Below, one piece after another: positions 30,225-39,280 of a DNA stretch of 64,000 nt. This DNA comes from Ignavibacteria bacterium RBG_16_34_14 (GTDB taxonomy: Bacteria > Bacteroidota > Ignavibacteria > Ignavibacteriales > Ignavibacteriaceae). Each line of letters opens with the position of its first letter. Within the stretch, counting starts at the first letter, position 1. A program made the position numbers and the translations under genes. The stretch lies in NCBI GenBank assembly GCA_001802865.1, contig MHAF01000098.1, positions 35,245 through 99,244 of the forward strand. Reading direction: 5' to 3'. The notes beneath the pieces are model-generated. The model was not told where the DNA came from and made no database searches. It saw only the letters and a program-made list of their open reading frames with translations.

Positions 30225-31234
30225 TTTACGAGCGATTCCATAATTTTTATTTCTTCTTTACGTTTACTATATGCTGCTGAGTGTCCTTTAAATTCATTTA
30301 AATACCAATTGATTGTCTCTTGCATCCATTCTTTAAACGGAGTAGTCCTATAATTAATATCATTCTTAATTTTTTCCAGACTAAAAAATGCATCCCTTCT
30401 TGTATTAAATGGGAAAACATCCGATCCGGGATAATAGCTTATATCAAGCTTATCAAAGACAGTTTGTTCCAGGTGTACAAGCTCTGGTGAAGTATTCAAT
30501 AATTCACCAAGTGCCTTTAGATATTCATTTAAAGAAAATATTTCCTCTGCAGCAACGTTGTATGACTCACCAATTGTAATATTATATTCAAGAAGATCGC
30601 AGAAAGCTTTTGCTGCATCTTTTACAAAAACCTGTTGAAATCTGAATTCACCGGTACCGGGAACAAGTAAAGGTTTTCCATCTTTGATTCTTTCAATCCA
30701 GAAATAATCGCGGTTTGTAGGATCTTCAGGTCCTGATACAAAAGTCGGACGAAGACATGTGACAGGAAAATATTTTTCATCATGGAAATTCCACAAAACT
30801 GTTTCACATTTTCTTTTATTTATTCCGTAATCCATTCCAAAAGGATTGTTCGGGAAATATTCCATTAACTTATTCTTATCCTGATCTTCCGTAATCGGAC
30901 AAGTTACATCGGCAGAAATCATATAAACTGAAACAGTACTGCAATGGATAAATCTTCCTATTTTTCCTTTGAAAATTTTTGCTGAACTTTCTGATTCTTC
31001 TGGTTTATAAGAGACCATATCGTAAACTACATCAAAGGTTGAATTACTTATAACTTTTTTAAGATCCGATTCATTCTTTCTATCTCCATGTATGATCCGG
31101 AGATTTTTATTTTGTCTCAAAAAGCCCGGCGATTTTCCCCTATTGAAGATCGTAACTTCGTGGTTATGGTTTAATAAATGTTTAACAATATTTCTACTAA
31201 TAAAACCTGTTCCCCCTATTATTAATATTTTCAT
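30221..31234 (-). CDS. NAD-dependent epimerase/dehydratase
   Basis: MKILIIGGTGFISRNIVKHLLNHNHEVTIFNRG Rossmann motif; FGMDYGINKRKCE (YxxxK). Confidence 0.88.
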   Translation of the reverse strand: MKILIIGGTGFISRNIVKHLLNHNHEVTIFNRGKSPGFLRQNKNLRIIHGDRKNESDLKKVISNSTFDVVYDMVSYKPEESESSAKIFKGKIGRFIHCSTVSVYMISADVTCPITEDQDKNKLMEYFPNNPFGMDYGINKRKCETVLWNFHDEKYFPVTCLRPTFVSGPEDPTNRDYFWIERIKDGKPLLVPGTGEFRFQQVFVKDAAKAFCDLLEYNITIGESYNVAAEEIFSLNEYLKALGELLNTSPELVHLEQTVFDKLDISYYPGSDVFPFNTRRDAFFSLEKIKNDINYRTTPFKEWMQETINWYLNEFKGHSAAYSKRKEEIKIMESLVN

Positions 31235-31329
31235 TATTTCATTTTAGCAATATCTTCTTTGTGTTAATTGATCAAAGTATTCTAATCTATAAATATAAAT
31301 AGTGCTTGTAAATTTGCTTCAATTTAAAA

Positions 31330-32523
31330 TCAGTACTTGCCATAAGTTTTTGCAACTTCAACCATCTTAAAAATATTTGCATCCGGTGTATCTCTTCCAC
31401 ATTGATCCCCGGTTGAAAGAATAAATCCTCCATCATAACCCACAGTATCAATTAATCTTTTACACTTATCTTCAACTTCTTTTGGAGTAGCAGTAAGCAT
31501 AAATTCTGTTGTATTAATATTTCCTTTTATACAAAGTTTATCACCAACAATCTTTTTCACTTGAGCAAGATCAACATTTCCCGTTGGAGGTTCTTCCATT
31601 GGCTCCATTGAAGTCAGATCACTTTCTTTAGCAGCAATTTCTATCAAAGGCCATGATTTTCCGCAGATATGTAGATGAGAAATTATTCCCGCTTCTTTGC
31701 AAATTGTTGAAGCTTTCTGGATAAAAGGGAGTTCATATTTTCTAAAAATAGCAGGAGAGCTTACACTCAAGCTTGCACTTGAACCACCAAGCATTATAAC
31801 ATCCGGTTTTGCTTCAAGCATAGCTTTAACATTTGCAATCGCCCATTCCATCCAGTACTCATGAACTTTATCCATGAAATCAGCATCCATCAAAAAATCC
31901 ATAAAGCACTGCTCAAATCCTCCCTGCCTGTAATGAAACCACCAATCCTGGAAAACAGGAATCATTCCCATATAAATTCCATAATCGCCTATTACATGTT
32001 TATCCTTATATTCTTTTTCCCATTTCCAATCGCTTAATCCCATATAAAGCTGCATCTTTTCAAAATCAGGATAAAGATCTTTAATAGGTTTATCTTCCCG
32101 CCATGGCGGCTCATTGCTAAAGTACATTTCTTTTTCGGTTAGATCACCTTTAGAAGTATGACAGATTCTTTCAACCAATTTTCCTTCAGGCATGTCAATA
32201 ATTTTGCTTTCAAATTCAGGTCTATCCGGACCAATTTGTTTTAAACCGCCATACATATAAAATCCATCCATTCCAAAATATTTGACAGCTTCAACATATA
32301 CTTCACCGTGTGTTGCAGATGTCCAGCCGTTATGTTCTTTTCCGTCAAGATGAATTTCATAAAACGGTCTGCCGTCTAACCTGTCGGGAACCATTACAGA
32401 AATATCCGGACTTACAGGGACATAGTCTGCTTTTTCTCTTCGCATTGCAGTAAGTATTCTTTCTCTGGATGTCATCTCTTTATTCCATTTTTCTTCCCCT
32501 AAGATTTTGGTAGTCTGTTCCAT
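31330..32523 (-). CDS. Uroporphyrinogen decarboxylase (URO-D) family, MtaA-like methyltransferase
   Basis: MTSRERILTAMRREKADYVPV start (start at 32475 is likely); ISHLHICGKSWPLIEIAA (HxC) and ILSTGDQCGRDTPDANIFKM (third Cys) match the HxC...C zinc site of methyltransferase-type UroD proteins. Confidence 0.88.
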   Translation of the reverse strand: MEQTTKILGEEKWNKEMTSRERILTAMRREKADYVPVSPDISVMVPDRLDGRPFYEIHLDGKEHNGWTSATHGEVYVEAVKYFGMDGFYMYGGLKQIGPDRPEFESKIIDMPEGKLVERICHTSKGDLTEKEMYFSNEPPWREDKPIKDLYPDFEKMQLYMGLSDWKWEKEYKDKHVIGDYGIYMGMIPVFQDWWFHYRQGGFEQCFMDFLMDADFMDKVHEYWMEWAIANVKAMLEAKPDVIMLGGSSASLSVSSPAIFRKYELPFIQKASTICKEAGIISHLHICGKSWPLIEIAAKESDLTSMEPMEEPPTGNVDLAQVKKIVGDKLCIKGNINTTEFMLTATPKEVEDKCKRLIDTVGYDGGFILSTGDQCGRDTPDANIFKMVEVAKTYGKY

Positions 32524-34136
32524 GATTCTAATAATTCCTTCAATTTAAAAAATGATCTTTTAGCAGTACTGTCTTCTCTTATTAAACCCCCGTTGCGGAT
32601 GTGTGGTCTGAAGTCAGAGAAATCATACCAGTTAATTGCTTTTATTGTTGGTCGGCTGTAATAAAGAGTATAAACCTGTTCAAGCCATTCCGCCTGCAAT
32701 TCTTCATCCCAGGGGCGATGCCATTCATATGGTTCATCCGGAAGTTTCATTTCACCGGTTGCAATTAATTCTTTAGTTGGACCTGACGATGTTCCGAATT
32801 CAGTTATATAAATTGGTTTACCAAATTTTTCCAGTCTTTCAATTAATCTTACAATATCTGAAAGATCTCTGCGGGGAAAATAAATCTGTATTCCCAGCAC
32901 ATCATATTCAACTCCTGCATCATTTAAATCCTGTAAAAATTTTCTAGGTGAACGAAGGAGACGGGTTGCATCCATTCTTGCCATTCTTCCATTAGCAACG
33001 TATTCAGCCCAGGGAGAACAATTATTAATTATTCTAACAACTTTGGAATTTGCTTCTTTTGTTTTTTCACAAGCAAGCTTTGTTATTTCCGTAATTTGTT
33101 CCGGAGTATGATTATGAATATTGGCCCAGTCATGATATTCATTCACTACTTCCCACTGCAAAACTTTATCTCCATAATGAGTTACAAGATCATATGTATG
33201 CTTTTCAACATATTTTTTCAATTCACCAAAATTTTTATTCTTAAGCCAATCCGGAGTTACAATAGGATGAAACCAGAAGAGTGGTCTTCCCTGCATTGTA
33301 ATATTTTTTGATGAAAGCCAGTTTACAATATTATCCTTCACACCCCAGTTATAAACTCCTTCACTCGGTTCAAATAATTCATACCAGGTATCCCATATAT
33401 AATGAGTGATCGTAGCAAAATTAAAAACCTCTTCAAATCGTTTTGTCATATATTCAGATTTAGCCCATATATACTGCCGGGTTTCGCATCCAAAATAAAC
33501 ATGGTCTTTTCTATTTAATCTTTCAATTTCACTTCGGGCTCTTTCAAGCTCAATCTTTTCTCCTGCCCATAAGGCATATTTTAATGAATCATCAGCATAC
33601 TTAACTGATTTTTCCGGATTGTTTAAAGATTTGGTTGCATCCTCAAATAATTCTTCAGAAAGATTTGTAAGATAATTTACTTCATCAGAAAATATCGTTT
33701 CTTCTTTCTCGTATCTTGCCTTTACATTTCTATTTCGGATTACTCTGCTTTTTGCGAATTCATAATTTAAAATTCCATGTTCAGGAAAATTATTTATGGA
33801 ATAAAATTCTCCACCATTATCAGCTCCGAGCATTACATATCCGAATCCTTCGACATACCATCTTCCATTAATTGAAAATTTTTTATTCTCAAAATCAGAT
33901 GGTACAGTTACTCCATCCTGGGTTACTTTTAAAGATGAAAAAAAAGGGTCTTCATTTTCATCTGCCGCATAAACCCAATCAAATTTTTGCTGCCATGGGT
34001 GTGGATAAGGGCGAAGTATTAAATCTTTATTTGTCTTAGCAAATATCGAGCTCCAATTAATAAATGGTGAAGCGGTGATAGCTGCTGTACTTAATGCAGT
34101 TTTTTTAATAAATAATCTACGATTGATGTTATTCAT
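32499..34136 (-). CDS. GH10-like glycoside hydrolase with twin-arginine leader (array copy 1)
   Basis: MNNINRRLFIKKTALSTAAITA leader; LQWEVVNEYHDWANIHN acid/base; PIYITEFGTSSGP nucleophile. Confidence 0.85.
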   Translation of the reverse strand: MNNINRRLFIKKTALSTAAITASPFINWSSIFAKTNKDLILRPYPHPWQQKFDWVYAADENEDPFFSSLKVTQDGVTVPSDFENKKFSINGRWYVEGFGYVMLGADNGGEFYSINNFPEHGILNYEFAKSRVIRNRNVKARYEKEETIFSDEVNYLTNLSEELFEDATKSLNNPEKSVKYADDSLKYALWAGEKIELERARSEIERLNRKDHVYFGCETRQYIWAKSEYMTKRFEEVFNFATITHYIWDTWYELFEPSEGVYNWGVKDNIVNWLSSKNITMQGRPLFWFHPIVTPDWLKNKNFGELKKYVEKHTYDLVTHYGDKVLQWEVVNEYHDWANIHNHTPEQITEITKLACEKTKEANSKVVRIINNCSPWAEYVANGRMARMDATRLLRSPRKFLQDLNDAGVEYDVLGIQIYFPRRDLSDIVRLIERLEKFGKPIYITEFGTSSGPTKELIATGEMKLPDEPYEWHRPWDEELQAEWLEQVYTLYYSRPTIKAINWYDFSDFRPHIRNGGLIREDSTAKRSFFKLKELLESWNRLPKS

Positions 34137-34171
34137 TTTATCTTCTTAAAGTTTTAATTACAAAGATTAAC

Positions 34172-34189
34172 ACCTCGTTTTAACGAGGT
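34172..34189. repeat. Palindromic hairpin repeat (REP-like)
   Basis: ACCTCGTT-TT-AACGAGGT in the gap between GH10 copies 1 and 2. Confidence 0.65.
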
Positions 34190-34217
34190 TAACTTGGTAG
34201 ATAAGAAAAATTTTAAG

Positions 34218-34233
34218 AACCGTTTCGACGGTT
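34218..34233. repeat. Palindromic hairpin repeat (REP-like)
   Basis: AACCGT-TTCG-ACGGTT. Confidence 0.65.
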
Positions 34234-34313
34234 TAAAAAGAATGAGAAACTGTAGAAATAGTTTTATAATTTAACTTTTTTTATTGCATCCGATTAAAGT
34301 CAAGTGTTAGCTT

Positions 34314-35855
34314 TTAAGGCAGCTTATTCCATTTTTCTTTCAAAGAAAGCAATCGTTTTACAGCTGCTTTTTCTTCTCCTTCAGGTGAACGAAGTAAGCC
34401 CCCCTTATTTAAAAATACTTTTGGGTCAACAAAATCATACCAGTTGGCTGCAGTGATTTGAGATTTGCTGTAAGCATAAGTAAAATTATATTCCAGCCAG
34501 TCAGCCTGTAATTCTTCATCCCAATGCCGATGCCATTCGTAAGGATACATTGAATAATCACCGGGATCAGAGTCAATAAATTCAAGTTTTAATCCAAAAG
34601 AAGGTGCACCAACTTCTGACAGGTGAACTTCTTTTCCAAAGCTCAAAAACCTTTCCGTATTATTAATTGCATCCGCTGCTGAGCGAGATACAAAATAAAG
34701 TTGTGCCCCGATAATATCAAAATCCACATCATTATCCACTAAAGCCTGAATAAACTGATGCGGTGTTCTTTGAACTGATATTGCATTCCGATTTCCCATC
34801 TTCTTTAACTGAATATATTCACCAAAGGGACAGCAGTTATTAATCAATAATTTAATTTTTGGATTAATGCTTCTAGCAACATCGCAGGCAAGTTTAGTTA
34901 CTTCTATTGTTTGTTCTCTTGTTAAAAGAAGTTCATTTGCCCAATCGTGAAGTTCATTAACAACTTCCCATACTTCAATCTCATCCTTATAATGACCTAC
35001 TACTTCGGTAACATGTTTTTCAATCCATTTGAGCAGTTCAGGATATTTTTTTTTCTTCAGCCAGTCAGGCGTAACCCATTCATGAATCCATAATAAAGGA
35101 CGTCCTTCAACAGAAATATTATTTTCTCTTAATTTTTTAAGAACTTCTTCACGAACTGCATATTGTTTCTTTCCCTCTTCAGCTTCAAAATCAACAACAT
35201 CGCCTTTAAGGTAATGAGTGATTGTTGCATAGTTAAAAAGGTTTGTAAATTTTTCCATAAAAAGATTACTGTCCATCTGGAAATAACCACGGGCATCGCA
35301 CCCAAAGAAAAAATCTGCTCTACTTCCAGTTTTATCAATATCAAACCTTGCTTTCTCAAGTTCTATATAATCAGATACGAGTATAGAATATTTTAAGGAT
35401 AGCTGAGAAAGAAGAGAACATTTTTCTTCATTATTTTTAACATGTTCTGCATCATTTAATAATTCCTCGGAAAGATCTTTTAATGCCCTTACTTCCTTTG
35501 AAGGTGACCAATCGTCCCATAAAAATTTATTTAATCTTCTCTGATTGAATTTTACACGGCTGTTTGCGAGTTCATAATTAAGATTTAATATCTTATCTCC
35601 GTCAGAAGGAAGCTTATAAAATTCCCCGCCATTATCAGCAAAACAATAGATATAACCAAAACCTTCAACATTCCACCGGACATGTAAAGCGAATTTTTCC
35701 TTTCCTTCTGTTCCAGAAACTACAATACCTTCTTTGCTTAAAAGAATCTGTGAATGAAATGTATTTTCACTTTCATCAGTCAGATAAATAAGCGGATCAA
35801 TATGAGGTCCGCTTCCTTTTTGAACAAAGTGTGGTTTGAAAATTAAACTACCCAC
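34314..35855 (-). CDS. GH10-like glycoside hydrolase without leader (array copy 2), GTG start directly abutting copy 3 stop
   Basis: EVWEVVNELHDWANE, EVHLSEVGAPSFG; homology to paralogs begins at GSLIFKPHFVQKGSGPHID; start GTG 35855-35853 follows TAA 35858-35856 in the same frame. Confidence 0.85.
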   Translation of the reverse strand: MGSLIFKPHFVQKGSGPHIDPLIYLTDESENTFHSQILLSKEGIVVSGTEGKEKFALHVRWNVEGFGYIYCFADNGGEFYKLPSDGDKILNLNYELANSRVKFNQRRLNKFLWDDWSPSKEVRALKDLSEELLNDAEHVKNNEEKCSLLSQLSLKYSILVSDYIELEKARFDIDKTGSRADFFFGCDARGYFQMDSNLFMEKFTNLFNYATITHYLKGDVVDFEAEEGKKQYAVREEVLKKLRENNISVEGRPLLWIHEWVTPDWLKKKKYPELLKWIEKHVTEVVGHYKDEIEVWEVVNELHDWANELLLTREQTIEVTKLACDVARSINPKIKLLINNCCPFGEYIQLKKMGNRNAISVQRTPHQFIQALVDNDVDFDIIGAQLYFVSRSAADAINNTERFLSFGKEVHLSEVGAPSFGLKLEFIDSDPGDYSMYPYEWHRHWDEELQADWLEYNFTYAYSKSQITAANWYDFVDPKVFLNKGGLLRSPEGEEKAAVKRLLSLKEKWNKLP

Positions 35856-37559
35856 TTAAATATTTTTCCATTTCTCTTTTAAATTTTTCAACCTTGTATA
35901 AGCCGGCTTTATTTCACCTTCAGGGTTTGCAACCAACCCGCCATTTTTTATAAAAGAATAAGGATCAACAAAATCATACCAGTTAATAGCTTCAATCCAT
36001 GGCTTGCTGTACATTATAGTATAAATCTGTTCCATCCATTCCGCCTGAAGTTCAGGATCCCATTCACGATGCCAGCTGTAAGGATGATTTGGTAAAACAT
36101 AATCACCAGATGCAACTGTTTCTTTTGTAGGACCTGAAGTTGTTCCTATCTCGGTTATCTGAATTGGTTTCCCATATTTTTTTAATCTCTCTGTCATCCT
36201 GATTGTATCGGCTAAATCTCTGTTTGTATATTGATAATACAACTGCTGACCCGTAATTGTAAAATCAACTCCAGCCTCATAACAAAGTTTTATAAATTGG
36301 TGTGGTGTAACAAGCTGATTACTTTTATAAACTTCTTTAGTTGTCCAGATCTGTATATAATCAGCATTGATACAGCAGTTGTTTATTAAGCGATGAACTT
36401 TTGGATTAGTATCTTTTGAAACATCAGCAATGAGCTTAGCAATTCCAACGAGTTGATCAGGAAGTAATTTTTGAATATTACCAAAATCATGTGCTTCATT
36501 TATAATTTCCCATGCATACATCTCATTGCCATAATGAGAGACAACTTCCTTAGTATGTTTTTCAACATATTTTAGAACTTCAGGATAACTTTTTTTGATA
36601 AGCCAGTCCGGAGTGCAGCATTCATCAGCCCAAAAAACCGGACGACCTTCAACACTAATATCTTTTTCTTTTAATCTTTTAAATTGTTCATCACGATCTC
36701 CATAATCATAAATCCCTTCCTCCTTCTGGAAACGGGGAAGATAATGAGTTATAGTAGCATAATTAAAAAGATTGGAAAAAAGTTCCATAAAAAGATCTTT
36801 ATCCATCCTTGAAAAACCTTTTGTATCACAGCCGATAAAAAAATTTTCTCTGTTTCCATTCCTCTTAATATCATACCAGGCTTTTTCTATCTCAATTTTT
36901 TCTCCTCCCCACATTGAGTAGTAAAGGGAACTTTGGGAAAGTTTTCCACATTTCTCCCCATTATTTTGAACTTTAACAGCATCTGCAAGATATTCTTCAG
37001 AAAGATCAATGTATGGTTTCAGATCTTTAGATGGCTGCCATCCTTCTTTTATAAATTGGTTTATTCTCTCCCTGTTTTTAGCTGCACGTGATTTTGCAAG
37101 TTCAAAATTAAGGTTGAGATAATTGCTTTTTCCGGTTTCAGGAAGTTCATAAAACTTTCCTTCATTATCTGCAGTCATATAAATGTAACCGAATCCTTCA
37201 ACATTCCATCTTACATTTACACCAAATTTTTCTTTGCCCCCTGCATCTGAAATTTTAATTCCATCTTTCGTTGAAAAAATATTTGAATAAAAAGCATCCC
37301 ATTTAGTATCACTGGCAAAAGCCCAGCTTGGAAAATCCCATTCGGCAGGTCCGATATTCTCAAAAGATTTTATCATTCCCAAATTAGGTCCGGCTCCATC
37401 CTGAACAAAATAAGGCTTGAAAATTAATTCACCTTTTTCTGTAACAGGAATTGTCCTTCTTTTGGTAAGAATTAAAGGAGATGATAAAATTTGGTTGGTA
37501 GCTGCAACAACTCCAGCACTTGCAAGTGCAGATTTTCTGATGAAGTCTCTTCTGTTCAT
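35856..37559 (-). CDS. GH10-like glycoside hydrolase with twin-arginine leader (array copy 3)
   Basis: MNRRDFIRKSALASAGVVAA; YAWEIINEAHDFGN; PIQITEIGTTSGP. Confidence 0.85.
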   Translation of the reverse strand: MNRRDFIRKSALASAGVVAATNQILSSPLILTKRRTIPVTEKGELIFKPYFVQDGAGPNLGMIKSFENIGPAEWDFPSWAFASDTKWDAFYSNIFSTKDGIKISDAGGKEKFGVNVRWNVEGFGYIYMTADNEGKFYELPETGKSNYLNLNFELAKSRAAKNRERINQFIKEGWQPSKDLKPYIDLSEEYLADAVKVQNNGEKCGKLSQSSLYYSMWGGEKIEIEKAWYDIKRNGNRENFFIGCDTKGFSRMDKDLFMELFSNLFNYATITHYLPRFQKEEGIYDYGDRDEQFKRLKEKDISVEGRPVFWADECCTPDWLIKKSYPEVLKYVEKHTKEVVSHYGNEMYAWEIINEAHDFGNIQKLLPDQLVGIAKLIADVSKDTNPKVHRLINNCCINADYIQIWTTKEVYKSNQLVTPHQFIKLCYEAGVDFTITGQQLYYQYTNRDLADTIRMTERLKKYGKPIQITEIGTTSGPTKETVASGDYVLPNHPYSWHREWDPELQAEWMEQIYTIMYSKPWIEAINWYDFVDPYSFIKNGGLVANPEGEIKPAYTRLKNLKEKWKNI

Positions 37560-37567
37560 TGTTTAGC

Positions 37568-39232
37568 TTATAAATTCTTCCATTCTTTTTGCAATGTCAT
37601 TAATCTTTCATACACAAGTTTAATTTCTCCTTTCGGTGATTCTAGTAGTCCCCCCTGCTTAATCCAGGAAAAAGGATCAACAAAATCATACCAGTTAACC
37701 GCTTCAATCCATGATTTACTGTAAGCAAGGGTATAAAGTCCTTCCATCCAATCAGCCTGAATTTCCTGAGTCCAATGCCCATGCCAGATGTAAGGCTCTT
37801 CAGGCAATCCAAGTCTTCCGGTCATAATGGAATCTTTATTCGGACCTGAACTTGCACCAACTTCCGTTAGTTGAACAGGCCTGCCGAATTTTTCCAGACG
37901 TTCGATCAGGATAATTGTATCCTGTAAATCACGGTATGGAAAATACATCTGTTGCCCTGTAACAGTAAAATCAACTTCTGCTTCCACCAGGTCTTCCATA
38001 AATTGAAACGGTGTCCGTTGAGGATAGGTTGCACCAAGCTCTCCCCATTTTTTCAGCTGAACATATTCAGCGTAGGGACAGCAATTATTAATTAAACGAT
38101 GAACTTTCGGGTTTGTATCATTGGCAACTTCACAAGCAAGCTTAGTTACGTTTGTTATTTGTTCGGGAGTGAGCTTTGTTTCATTTGCCCAGTCGTGAGA
38201 TTCATTAACAATTTCCCATGCATACATCTGATCTCCATAATGACCAACAACTTCTTTAACATGTTTTTCAACATATTTCAATATTTCATCATAAGATTTA
38301 TTCCGGAGCCAATCAGGAGTTACGGTTTTATATGGCCAGTAAAGAGGTCTTCCTTCAACAGTAATATTTTTATCTTTTAATCTTTTGAAAACCAGATCTC
38401 TAGTTTCAAATTGTTTTTTATCTTCCTGAGGTTCAAAGTCTTCATAAGTTCCGCTTTCAAGATAATAAGTGATGGTGGCATAATTAAAAATCTCTGTGAA
38501 CAATCTCATAAAAGTTTCGGGATCCATCTGGTAATAACCACGAGCATCGCAGCCAATAAAAAATTCGGGACGGAAGCCAGCCTTTTTTATTTTAAATTTT
38601 GCATAATCAAGCTCTAATTTTTCTCCTCCCCACATTGCATAATAAAGAGATTGCTGAGAAAGCATTCCCATCTTTTCTATATTCAATTCAGCTTTTTCAG
38701 CGTCTTCTAAAAATTCCTCTGAAAGATTAAGAAATGATTTTACTTCTCTTGACGGGGAATAATTATCTTTAGAAAATTTACTCAAGCGATTTCTGTTTCT
38801 TGCAACACGGCTTTTTGCTAATTCAAAATTAAGATTAAGCTCAAGCTGTTTTCCTGAAGGGGGAAGCTGATAAAATTCTCCGCTGTTATCTGCTGTAATG
38901 AAAATATAACCAAAACCTTCAACGTTCCATCTTACATCAACTCCGAATTTTTCTTTTCCATTAGTGTCCGAAATTTTAACCCCTTCTTTTGAAGCAGTTA
39001 TATTTGAAAAAAATGCATCCCATCTTGAATCGCTTGCATAAGCCCAATCAAGCAGATGAGGTCCTTTTCCTTTCTGAACAAAAACAGGTTTAAAAATTAA
39101 TTCTCCCATCGCAGTGTTTTTTGCAATCCTGCTTTTAGTAAGAATTGTCTGGTTGGAGTAAATAAGATTTGGTACAACTGCCAATCCCAATCCTGCAACA
39201 GAGGATTTTTTAATGAAGTCTCTTCGTTTCAT
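37568..39232 (-). CDS. GH10-like glycoside hydrolase with twin-arginine leader (array copy 4)
   Basis: MKRRDFIKKSSVAGLGLAVVP; YAWEIVNESHDWANE; PVQLTEVGASSGP. Confidence 0.85.
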   Translation of the reverse strand: MKRRDFIKKSSVAGLGLAVVPNLIYSNQTILTKSRIAKNTAMGELIFKPVFVQKGKGPHLLDWAYASDSRWDAFFSNITASKEGVKISDTNGKEKFGVDVRWNVEGFGYIFITADNSGEFYQLPPSGKQLELNLNFELAKSRVARNRNRLSKFSKDNYSPSREVKSFLNLSEEFLEDAEKAELNIEKMGMLSQQSLYYAMWGGEKLELDYAKFKIKKAGFRPEFFIGCDARGYYQMDPETFMRLFTEIFNYATITYYLESGTYEDFEPQEDKKQFETRDLVFKRLKDKNITVEGRPLYWPYKTVTPDWLRNKSYDEILKYVEKHVKEVVGHYGDQMYAWEIVNESHDWANETKLTPEQITNVTKLACEVANDTNPKVHRLINNCCPYAEYVQLKKWGELGATYPQRTPFQFMEDLVEAEVDFTVTGQQMYFPYRDLQDTIILIERLEKFGRPVQLTEVGASSGPNKDSIMTGRLGLPEEPYIWHGHWTQEIQADWMEGLYTLAYSKSWIEAVNWYDFVDPFSWIKQGGLLESPKGEIKLVYERLMTLQKEWKNL

Positions 39233-39236
39233 TTAG

Positions 39237-39270
39237 CCTCATCCTAACCCTCTCTCAAAGGGAGAAGGAA
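39237..39270. repeat. REP-like imperfect palindrome
   Basis: CCTCATCCTAACCCTCTCTCAAAGGGAGAAGGAA in the gap between GH10 copies 4 and 5. Confidence 0.55.
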
Positions 39271-39280
39271 TAAAAATTTA

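Noticed and set aside
31330-32523. True uroporphyrinogen decarboxylase (haem synthesis)
   Set aside because: Retains the HxC...C zinc site, is embedded in a catabolic operon and has no haem genes nearby; methyltransferase-type UroD fits better.
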